DNA of 5,292 nucleotides from JAJPJX01 sp964568355 (lineage in GTDB: Bacteria; Acidobacteriota; Terriglobia; Bryobacterales; Bryobacteraceae), in contig CAZMRK010000822.1 of NCBI GenBank assembly GCA_964568355.1, forward strand, positions 1 through 5,292, in the 5' to 3' direction. The notes under the pieces were generated by a model. It saw nothing but the letters and a program-made list of their open reading frames with translations, was not told where the DNA came from and did no database searches. Below, piece after piece: positions 1 through 5,292 of this stretch; within the stretch, counting starts at the first letter, position 1, and each line of letters starts with the position of its first letter. A program made the position numbers and the translations under genes.

Positions 1-836
1 GTTCGATGGTGGATGTGATCTCCACCGGGAGCTTGCGCTTCGCCGATGGGCAGGTAACGGTGAGTTTCGGTTCCTCGGACCTGAGCGTGCGCGATCTTTG
101 GGTAATGAGTCCTACTCATGCAGTACTCAATCTGGCGGCCGCGACGAATGCCGTACCCGGAACCTCTACGGTGAGCGTAATCTCGGGATTCCAGATGGCC
201 AGCCAGGCGCTCAGTTTTACCACCCAACAGCAGAATTCCCAGATTCCGGCGCTGGCGCTGCCGCTGATCAACGGGAATCCATTGCAGTCGACCTACTATC
301 CGGGAGCGATTCTGAGCCTCTACGGCAGCAACCTGGCGGTTTCTCCCTCCAGCGCCACTCTCACAATCGGTGGCCAGGCGGCGAAGCTACTGTATGTTTC
401 CGCCAATCAGATCAACTTCGAAGTCCCCAACAATCTGCCGGTCGGGCCGGCGATTTTGAATCTGAACAATGGCGCCGCCGACGCTGCCCCCATCGTGCTG
501 CAGATCGACCCGGCTCCGGCTACGATCATCGCGGTCACAGCCTCCGATAACACGATCCTGGATGCGAATCACCTGGCGGTGCTGGGAGATACGCTCCAGA
601 TCCTGGTGGGTGGGCTCGATCCCGCTGTGCTCAACGCACCGGGACGCGTTCGGATCAATGTGAACGGGATTGACGTAGCGGCCGCCTCGATCCAGATGAC
701 CAATGGACAGACCGCCGTTCTGCTGGTGCAGTTTTATCTGCCGGTCTCGCTCAGCGGACAGACCGCCGCCCAGATCTACCTCTCGCAGGATGGAAATCCC
801 AGTAACCCGGTCACAATCAACCTGAAGACCACCTAG
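1..836 (+). CDS. Partial Solibacter-type C-terminal domain protein (TIGR03437-like, IPT/TIG-like beta-sandwich)
   Basis: This is the 3' part of a larger gene. The frame is open to the left edge and stops at TAG 834-836. An ATG at 6 exists, but the visible protein begins inside a beta-rich domain, so the true start is probably upstream. Counting from that ATG, residues about 1-75 look like an IPT/TIG-type module (strand-rich, with the 'SPTHAVLNL' segment and a 'VPGTSTVSVISG' strand). Residues about 80-276 match the pattern I know from Solibacter C-terminal domains: 'YYPGAILSLYGSNLA', then 'IGGQAAKLLYVSANQINF', then 'VPNNLPVGPAIL'. Such modules usually end long secreted or surface proteins with N-terminal signal peptides, repeats or NHL/Kelch-like domains; that part is not visible here. 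The molecular function is unknown. Composition is Ala/Ser/Thr/Asn-rich with no Cys, fitting an extracellular protein. It converges with the minus-strand operon, with only 4 nt between the two stop codons. Confidence 0.8.
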   Translation, partial: SMVDVISTGSLRFADGQVTVSFGSSDLSVRDLWVMSPTHAVLNLAAATNAVPGTSTVSVISGFQMASQALSFTTQQQNSQIPALALPLINGNPLQSTYYPGAILSLYGSNLAVSPSSATLTIGGQAAKLLYVSANQINFEVPNNLPVGPAILNLNNGAADAAPIVLQIDPAPATIIAVTASDNTILDANHLAVLGDTLQILVGGLDPAVLNAPGRVRINVNGIDVAAASIQMTNGQTAVLLVQFYLPVSLSGQTAAQIYLSQDGNPSNPVTINLKTT

Positions 837-840
837 TGGC

Positions 841-1263
841 TTACTTTACCCGCACGGGAGCGAAAAACGATACCGGCTCCAACTGGACGATGATCCATTT
901 TTTCTTCTTGCCCCGCCGTTCCAGGCGGCCCTTCACACGCTCGCGGCGGCGTATCAGCGGCGCGCCCGGCGAGGTCAACTGCAGGAACCAGTCCAGTTCC
1001 ACTTTGCGCCGGTCGTTGTCGCCCTCATTGACCAGCACGTCGATCGAGCAAATGATGTCGGACTGCGCGGTCAGCGCCGTAATCGACTGCACCAGGGTCT
1101 GGTAGCCGGGCATGGCCGGGTCGAGGACCTGCAGGACGGGTGCAGGCTCGGCCGCGCTGAGCGAGGTCGCGACCTTGGTGAAGAGATCGAAAATCTCGCT
1201 CGCCGGGTCGGCGGCCAACACGCGGCCGGCCAGCGGTGCTAACAGAAAGAATCGGCGCTGCAT
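841..1263 (-). CDS. Putative exported NTF2-like (SnoaL-fold) protein of unknown function
   Basis: A 140-residue protein. I chose ATG 1263-1261 because it follows the argJ stop by 2 nt, has a weak GGA about 7 nt upstream, and gives a sensible export signal; a longer frame to 1374 only runs into argJ. The N terminus MQRRFFLLAPLAGRVLA ends in a plausible signal-peptidase site (VLA before ADP, residues 15-19). RRFFL also fits the Tat core RRxFL, although Arg14 interrupts the short hydrophobic stretch. The mature part starts with a helical segment (EIFDLFTKVATSLS), then 'LDPAMPGYQTLVQSI' (48-61), a polar strand 'SIDVLVNEGD' (73-82), 'VELDWFLQL' (88-96), a basic strand pair (RRRERVKGRLERRGKKKKW, 105-123) and a final strand 'IIVQLEPVSFFAP' (124-136). 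This helix-then-curved-sheet order and the closing LEP..FF strand resemble NTF2/SnoaL-like proteins; that is inference from pattern. No catalytic residues are recognisable. It is last in the operon, so it is probably co-translated with argJ. Confidence 0.75.
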   Translation of the reverse strand: MQRRFFLLAPLAGRVLAADPASEIFDLFTKVATSLSAAEPAPVLQVLDPAMPGYQTLVQSITALTAQSDIICSIDVLVNEGDNDRRKVELDWFLQLTSPGAPLIRRRERVKGRLERRGKKKKWIIVQLEPVSFFAPVRVK

Positions 1264-1265
1264 GA

Positions 1266-2444
1266 TCACGTCCGATAGCTGGCGTTGATCTGGATGTAGC
1301 CTTCGGTGAAATCGCAAGTCCAGAAGCGGGCCTTGCCCTTGCCCGTCCCCCGAATGGTGAGGCGGACTTCGCATTCCGGCTCATCGAGCTTCTTTTTGAG
1401 CTGCTCCTCGGAAAATCGGGCCGCCAGGCCCCCGCGGCATACCATCACGCCTTGCATCTCGATATCCACCTTGCGGGGGTCGAAAGCTACGCCCGCATTG
1501 CCGGCGGCCGAAATGACCCGGCCCCAATTCGGATCCGAGCCAGCGATCGCCGTCTTAAACAGCGGCGAATTGGCGATGGATCGCGCGATCTGCACCGCCG
1601 CTTCGTCGTGGCGCGCTCCGGAGACCAGGATGGTGATGAATTTCCTGGCTCCTTCTCCGTCGCGAGCAATCTTTTGCGCCAGCGCTTCCATCACCGCCGT
1701 AATCTGCTCCTCGACCGCCGAAAGCTCACCCGGGTCCGGTTTCACGCCGGAAGCTCCGTTCGCCAGCAGTACCAATGTATCGTTGGTCGAAGTATCCCCA
1801 TCGACGGACAGGCGATTGTAGCTGCGCTCCACCGCCCTCCGCAGGATGGAGCGGAGCGCCGTAGCCGAAATGTGGGCGTCGGTCATCACGAAGCCCAGCG
1901 TCGTAGCCATCTGCGGATGGATCATGCCCGAGCCCTTGGTCATCCCGGCGATGCGAACCGTACCCCGCCGTAGCCGGACCTCGCCGAAAGCCTCTTTGGG
2001 AACCAGATCGGTAGTCATGATCGCCCGGGCGACGTCGCTGAACCGCTCCTCCGCCAGTTCCCCGACCAGCCGCGGCAACGCGCTCACAATCTTCTTGGGA
2101 TCCAGTTCCACTCCGATTACGCCAGTGGACGCCGGCAGTACCTGGCTGACCGGCAGCTTCAGACCACGGGCGGCAGCCCGGCAGGTAGCCAGGGCCACGG
2201 CCTCGCCGGTCCGGGTGGCGCAGTTGGCATTACCGGCGTTGATGAGGATGGCCCCTACCTGCCCCTTGGAGGCTTTGAGGTGCTGCCGGCAAAGCCGCAC
2301 CGGCGCCGCTTGAACCCGGTTCTGTGTGAATACAGCGGCAGCCGTGGCAGGCAGGCCGGAGACGATCAGGGCTAGGTCGTCGCGCTCCACCTGGCGGATG
2401 CCTGCATAGGTTGCGGCGTATCGATATCCCAGCGGCAAATTCAA
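1266..2444 (-). CDS. argJ: Bifunctional glutamate N-acetyltransferase / amino-acid acetyltransferase ArgJ
   Basis: ArgJ transfers the acetyl group of N-acetylornithine to glutamate, closing the cyclic arginine pathway; bifunctional forms also make N-acetylglutamate from acetyl-CoA. It is a cytoplasmic Ntn-type enzyme that cleaves itself into two chains. At 392 residues it has normal length. Visible motifs: 'PATAAAVFT' (32-40), oxyanion-hole segment STGVIG (106-111, Thr107-Gly108), KGSGMIHPQMATTL (170-183) with expected self-cleavage between Ala180 and the nucleophile Thr181, SVDGDTSTNDT (213-223), DGEGARKF (262-269, Glu264), SDPNWGR (303-309) and the C-terminal INASYRT (386-392). The residue after Thr181 is Thr where many homologues have Met (ATML), a mild variation. 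The start is TTG 2444-2442, which overlaps the fmt stop as TTGA; a GGGGGA lies 9 nt upstream, and the N terminus aligns with the usual ArgJ start. I cannot tell from sequence alone whether it is mono- or bifunctional. Confidence 0.97.
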   Translation of the reverse strand: MNLPLGYRYAATYAGIRQVERDDLALIVSGLPATAAAVFTQNRVQAAPVRLCRQHLKASKGQVGAILINAGNANCATRTGEAVALATCRAAARGLKLPVSQVLPASTGVIGVELDPKKIVSALPRLVGELAEERFSDVARAIMTTDLVPKEAFGEVRLRRGTVRIAGMTKGSGMIHPQMATTLGFVMTDAHISATALRSILRRAVERSYNRLSVDGDTSTNDTLVLLANGASGVKPDPGELSAVEEQITAVMEALAQKIARDGEGARKFITILVSGARHDEAAVQIARSIANSPLFKTAIAGSDPNWGRVISAAGNAGVAFDPRKVDIEMQGVMVCRGGLAARFSEEQLKKKLDEPECEVRLTIRGTGKGKARFWTCDFTEGYIQINASYRT

Positions 2445-3379
2445 CGTGTTGGTTCCCCCAAGCTGTCGGTTTCGGCCAGGCGTTGGCCGTTAGCGAAATC
2501 TTCGGCCGAAATGCGCTTCCGGCCTTCCAGTTGTACTTCCAATAATTGCAGAGCGGTGCCCTGGCCGCAGCCCGCAAAAACTCCCTGGGCGTGGAGCAGG
2601 CAACCTGGCGCTGGAGGTTGCGCCAGATCGGCGGTCCGGGCCTTCCAGATTTGCAGCCCCAGGCCGCGAAAATGGGTGTGCCCCCCGGGCCACGGCAGAA
2701 AACCTCGGATGCGATTGTGAATAACCGGAGCCGGCTGGCGCCAGTCGAGGAGCCCGTCCTCTTTCTTGAGAATGGGCGCATAGGTGGCGTCCGCGGAGTT
2801 CTGCTTTTCCGGAACGATGCTTCCCGAAGCAATCCCGTCCAGCGTTCGCACCAGCAGCTCGGCGCCCATTTCGGCCAGCCGGGCTCCCAATTCCAGCGCG
2901 GTTTCGTCGGGGCCGATCTCCGTTTCGGCCTTCAGCAACATGTCGCCGGTATCCAGCCCCTCGTCGATGCGCATGGTGGTCACGCCGGTTCGGGTTTCGC
3001 CATTGGCAACGGCCCACTGGAGCGGGGCGGCACCGCGGTATTTGGGCAGCAGCGAGGCATGCACGTTGATGATCCCGTGCGGCGCCAGATCGAGGATCGC
3101 CTTCGGAATAATCTGGCCATAGCCGACCACCACCATCGCATCCGCGCCCTGGGCGGCTAACATCTCCACCGCTTCCGGCCGCCGGATCCGTTCCGGCTGA
3201 TAGAGCGGCAGCCCCAGGCGCAGCGCTGACTCTTTGACGGGAGAAGCCGCCGGCTTCCGGCCGCGCCCCTTGGGGCGGTCCGGCTGGGTCACAACGAGAA
3301 GAACCTGATGGCCGGCGGCAACCGCCCGTTCGAGGGTTGCGACCGCAAAAGACGGCGTCCCCAGAAACACCAGGCGCAT
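2441..3379 (-). CDS. fmt: Methionyl-tRNA formyltransferase
   Basis: Fmt formylates Met-tRNAfMet using 10-formyltetrahydrofolate, which allows bacterial translation initiation; it acts in the cytoplasm. The 312-residue length is standard. The N-terminal formyltransferase domain (about 1-190) shows the start motif MRLVFLGTPSFA, the basic loop QPDRPKGRGRK (32-42) used for tRNA binding, VVGYGQIIP (84-92), and the folate/catalytic core NVHASLLPKYRGAAPLQW (105-122), with Asn105, His107 and, in GLDTGD (141-146), Asp143. These correspond to E. coli Asn106, His108 and Asp144. The hinge and C-terminal OB-like domain follow, with the typical IRGFLPWPG segment near residue 230 and a late 'ISAEDFANGQRL'. 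ATG 3379 is 3 nt after the def stop. The downstream argJ TTG overlaps its TGA by 4 nt. The def-fmt pairing is the classic one. No defect is visible. Confidence 0.98.
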   Translation of the reverse strand: MRLVFLGTPSFAVATLERAVAAGHQVLLVVTQPDRPKGRGRKPAASPVKESALRLGLPLYQPERIRRPEAVEMLAAQGADAMVVVGYGQIIPKAILDLAPHGIINVHASLLPKYRGAAPLQWAVANGETRTGVTTMRIDEGLDTGDMLLKAETEIGPDETALELGARLAEMGAELLVRTLDGIASGSIVPEKQNSADATYAPILKKEDGLLDWRQPAPVIHNRIRGFLPWPGGHTHFRGLGLQIWKARTADLAQPPAPGCLLHAQGVFAGCGQGTALQLLEVQLEGRKRISAEDFANGQRLAETDSLGEPTR

Positions 3380-3382
3380 CGG

Positions 3383-3898
3383 TCAGGACCACTCGCCGGC
3401 ACGAACCAGTTTCTTGACCTTGCGCCGGATGAGGTCGCGCTTGAGCGCGCTGACGTGGCTGATGTAGAGGTGGCCGTAGAGATGATCGGTTTCATGCTGG
3501 AAAGCGCGCGCCAGCAGATCCTCGCCGGTCATTTCGAAGGCTTCGCCCTTGGCATTCTGGGCGCGCACGGTGACACGCTTGCCGCGTTTGACCTGTTCGC
3601 GGAAGCCGGGGATGCTGAGGCAGCCCTCCTCGCCCACCTGCTTGCCCTCTACCTTGATGATCGTCGGATTGATGATGACGATCTTCTCTTCCGGATTCTC
3701 TCCGTTGGAGCAGTCAATGACAGCGATCTTACGCGAAATCCCGATCTGCGGGGCGGCCAGGCCGACGCCTTTAGCGGCATACATCGATTCGAACATGTCC
3801 TCCAACAGCTTGTTGAGCTCGGGGGTGTCGAATTCGGTGACCGTTTCCGCTTCACGCTCCAAAACCGGATCGCCGTATTTCACGATGGGATACACCAT
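3383..3898 (-). CDS. def: Peptide deformylase
   Basis: Def removes the formyl group from the N-terminal Met of nascent proteins, undoing the modification introduced through the product of the next gene, fmt. It is a cytoplasmic metallohydrolase working at the ribosome exit. All three family motifs are present: GVGLAAPQIG (44-53), EGCLSIPGF (91-99) with metal ligand Cys93, and QHETDHLYG (134-142), where His135 and His139 complete the metal site and Glu136 is the catalytic base. The 171-residue length and the basic C-terminal helix (ALKRDLIRRKVKKL, 151-164) fit type 1 bacterial deformylases, whose C-terminal helix contacts the ribosome. ATG 3898-3896 follows the aroC stop by 4 nt and gives the canonical short lead (MVYPIVKYGDPVL). 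No strong Shine-Dalgarno is seen (only AGGTAAAG some 13 nt or more upstream), so coupling to aroC translation is likely. Confidence 0.98.
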   Translation of the reverse strand: MVYPIVKYGDPVLEREAETVTEFDTPELNKLLEDMFESMYAAKGVGLAAPQIGISRKIAVIDCSNGENPEEKIVIINPTIIKVEGKQVGEEGCLSIPGFREQVKRGKRVTVRAQNAKGEAFEMTGEDLLARAFQHETDHLYGHLYISHVSALKRDLIRRKVKKLVRAGEWS

Positions 3899-3902
3899 AG
3901 CG

Positions 3903-5075
3903 TCAAAAGTTCTTTACCTGTTCCAGATAGCCTTCGTAGTTGCGCCTGGTTTCGAGCAGCGAATCGCCGCCGAACTTTTCGAGAAATGCCTGGGCCAACA
4001 CCAATGCCACCATGGCCTCGCCAATCACTCCGGCGGCAGGCACCACCGCCACATCGGACCGCTCATAGGCCGCCAGAGCCGGTTCCCGCGTCTCCAGATC
4101 CACGGATTCCAGGGGCCGCCGCAGAGTCGAGATCGGCTTCAGCAGGCCGCGCACCAGCAGATCCTGGCCGTTGGTCATGCCCCCTTCCACACCGCCGGCG
4201 CGGTTCGCTCCGCGGGTAAAACGCCGTTCTTCTCGGTCGTAATGGATCGTATCCTGGACGGCCGAGCCGAAGCTGGCCGACCCTTCGGCGGCAAAGCCGA
4301 TCTCCACGCCTTTCACCGCCTGGATGGAGACGATGGCCTGTGCCAGGCGCCCGTCCAGGCGCGTGTCCCAGGCGATGTGCGAACCGAGCCCCGGCGGCAA
4401 GCCCCGGGCGACCACTTCAAACACGCCGCCTACGGTGTCTCCGGTGCGATAGGCCTGGTCCACCACCGCCTTCATGCGCTGCTCGACCTCGGGATCGACG
4501 CACCCCAGCAGAACCTCGTCCTTTCGGCTCAGCGCCTCCAGTTCCTCCCACGCAACGGTACGCTCCAGGCGCGCGGATCCCACGGCGATCACGTGGCTGA
4601 GGACGCGGATGCCGAATTCTCCGAGCAGCGCCTTGGCCATCGCGCCAATCGCGACACGGGCCGTCGTTTCACGGGCGCTGGCGCGCTCCAGGATATAGCG
4701 GGCGTCTCCGAAGTTGTACTTGATGGCGCCGGCGAGATCCGCATGGCCGGGCCGGGGACGGGTGACCGGCTTTCTGGCCGCATCCGCTCCTTCGGTGTCC
4801 TCCACCGGGAGCACATCGGTCCAGTTCTTCCAATCTTTGTTGCGTATGAGGATGGCCACCGGCGAGCCGATGGTGCGCGAGTGGCGGACCCCCGCCACGA
4901 TTTCCGCGCGGTCGGTTTCAATCTTCATGCGGCCGCCGCGACCGTAACCTTGCTGGCGCCGCCAAAGCTCGCGGTTTACGGTTTCGAGGGAAATCGGGAC
5001 ACCGGCGGGAAGGCCCGTCAGAGTCGCCACCAGACACTCGCCGTGTGACTCCCCGGCGGTTTCAAATCGAAGCAT
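3903..5075 (-). CDS. aroC: Chorismate synthase
   Basis: AroC converts 5-enolpyruvylshikimate-3-phosphate to chorismate, the seventh and last shikimate step and branch point to aromatic amino acids, folate and quinones. It needs reduced FMN and is cytoplasmic. Motifs: GESHG (8-12, His11), YGRGGRMKIETD (44-55), the RNKDWKNW insert (78-85) typical of the longer Gram-positive/actinobacterial-like forms, RPRPGHADL (106-114, His111), the second signature ASARETTARVAIGA (132-145), TGDTVGGVFEV (211-221), AGGVEGGMTNG (293-303) and the third signature RSDVAVVPAAGVIGEAMVA (339-357). The 390-residue length fits this longer class. ATG 5075 gives the canonical MLRF lead directly before GESHG, so the start is secure even though no Shine-Dalgarno precedes it. 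It is the first gene of the tight operon; a promoter candidate lies just upstream. Confidence 0.98.
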   Translation of the reverse strand: MLRFETAGESHGECLVATLTGLPAGVPISLETVNRELWRRQQGYGRGGRMKIETDRAEIVAGVRHSRTIGSPVAILIRNKDWKNWTDVLPVEDTEGADAARKPVTRPRPGHADLAGAIKYNFGDARYILERASARETTARVAIGAMAKALLGEFGIRVLSHVIAVGSARLERTVAWEELEALSRKDEVLLGCVDPEVEQRMKAVVDQAYRTGDTVGGVFEVVARGLPPGLGSHIAWDTRLDGRLAQAIVSIQAVKGVEIGFAAEGSASFGSAVQDTIHYDREERRFTRGANRAGGVEGGMTNGQDLLVRGLLKPISTLRRPLESVDLETREPALAAYERSDVAVVPAAGVIGEAMVALVLAQAFLEKFGGDSLLETRRNYEGYLEQVKNF

Positions 5076-5090
5076 CAGACAAGAATATTC

Positions 5091-5119
5091 ATAATAGCAA
5101 GGATTTCATGGGATTACAG
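5091..5119 (-). promoter_or_regulatory. Candidate extended -10 promoter for the aroC operon
   Basis: Reading the minus strand, TGC-TATTAT at 5099-5091 matches an extended -10 element (TGn plus 5 of 6 bases of TATAAT). A weak -35-like CTGTAA (5119-5114, 3 of 6) sits 17 nt upstream of the hexamer. The expected transcription start is near 5084, giving a leader of only about 8-9 nt before the aroC ATG. An 8-bp perfect palindrome, GAATATTC (5083-5090), lies between the -10 box and the start codon and could be an operator or chance. This is the most AT-rich stretch in the gap between the regulator gene and aroC. Confidence 0.4.
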
Positions 5120-5175
5120 TAGGTTCCGAGGGTGGTCCAGGGCGGTATCTGATATCCGGTCGGCGCCGTGCGCCT

Positions 5176-5292
5176 TCAGCTTGCTTTTCGAATGGCGTCC
5201 TCTACTGCGTCGGGATATCGCGCAATCACTGCCAACAATACACGGGCGGGGCCGTCCGGAAGAGTCCTTCCCTGCTCCCAATTCCGTAAGGT
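5176..5292 (-). CDS. C-terminal fragment of an XRE-family (HigA/NadS-like) antitoxin-type regulator, partial
   Basis: The gene enters from the right edge and ends at TGA 5178-5176. Only 38 residues are visible. They begin TLRNWEQGRTLPDGPARVLL and continue AVIARYPDAVEDAIRKAS. The pattern (T/S)LRNWEQGRxxPxGPAxxLLxVIxxxP is the end of the recognition helix and the tail of XRE-type helix-turn-helix proteins that usually act as antitoxins of RelE/HigB-like toxins, or as their autorepressors. This is known family behaviour; the toxin partner would lie outside the window, so a toxin-antitoxin role is inference. It binds DNA in the cytoplasm. It points the same way as aroC but is separated by 100 nt containing a promoter candidate, so it is probably a separate unit. 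It could also be a solitary XRE regulator or a remnant. Confidence 0.75.
   Translation of the reverse strand, partial: TLRNWEQGRTLPDGPARVLLAVIARYPDAVEDAIRKAS

Noticed and set aside
20..32. A 13-nt direct repeat CTCCACCGGGAGC shared with 4800-4812.
   Set aside because: Both copies lie inside unrelated coding regions on opposite strands. Length and GC content make chance likely, and no mobile-element boundary is seen.
829..839. CCAC-CTA-GTGG hairpin between the convergent stops, as a bidirectional terminator.
   Set aside because: Only 4 bp with no flanking T tract on either strand; too weak to call.
1264..1374. An upstream extension of the NTF2-like gene to a start at 1374.
   Set aside because: It would overlap argJ by over 100 nt, and the added residues are an out-of-frame reading of the conserved ArgJ C terminus. 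The ATG at 1263 gives a signal-like N terminus directly after the argJ stop.
2490..3392. A 300-codon minus-strand frame overlapping fmt in another phase, and a 200-codon one at 2230-2832.
   Set aside because: The proteins are Arg/Gly/Pro/Ala-rich shadows, while the fmt and argJ frames over the same DNA carry every expected motif.
3549..5048. A 499-codon open frame on the plus strand opposite aroC and def, and a 303-codon one at 3308-4219.
   Set aside because: Both lie antisense to genes with complete family motifs. Their translations are low-complexity mixtures rich in His, Arg, Gly and Ala with no recognisable domain, as expected for shadow frames in GC-rich DNA.
5162..5174. A 5-bp stem with a 3-nt loop (GGCGC-ACG-GCGCC) 1 nt after the regulator stop codon, as a possible terminator.
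   Set aside because: The stem is short and no T run follows on the minus strand. GC-rich DNA yields such hairpins often.

Overview
The window looks like chromosomal DNA from an Acidobacteriota bacterium of the Solibacter/Bryobacter group. The main lineage clue is the partial gene at the left edge, whose C-terminal module resembles the 'Solibacter uncharacterized C-terminal domain' type (TIGR03437) that is expanded in that group. High GC and long open antisense shadow frames fit a GC-rich soil bacterium. The assignment was made by eye and not by database search.

Layout: positions 1-836 (+) hold the 3' part of a probable secreted or surface beta-sandwich protein. It converges on a compact minus-strand gene train that fills most of the window. 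In transcription order the train is aroC (5075-3903, chorismate synthase), def (3898-3383, peptide deformylase), fmt (3379-2441, methionyl-tRNA formyltransferase), argJ (2444-1266, glutamate N-acetyltransferase) and a small putative exported NTF2-like protein (1263-841). The junctions are +4, +3, -4 (overlap) and +2 nt, so this is almost certainly one operon with translational coupling. A roughly 100-nt gap lies upstream of aroC and carries a plausible extended -10 promoter close to the aroC start codon. At the right edge (5292-5176, minus) is the C-terminal end of an XRE/HigA-like antitoxin-type regulator that continues outside the window.

Together the operon joins the last step of chorismate synthesis (aroC), the formylation and deformylation of the initiator methionine (fmt and def, a classic pair), and the acetyl-recycling step of arginine synthesis (argJ). 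A small exported protein of unknown role ends the train. The enzymes carry essentially all the family motifs I looked for, and none looks broken. I see no CRISPR array, tRNA, rRNA, insertion sequence or clear new system. The less ordinary points are the operon composition, the coupled exported NTF2-like protein, the nearly leaderless arrangement at aroC, and the antitoxin fragment at the edge.
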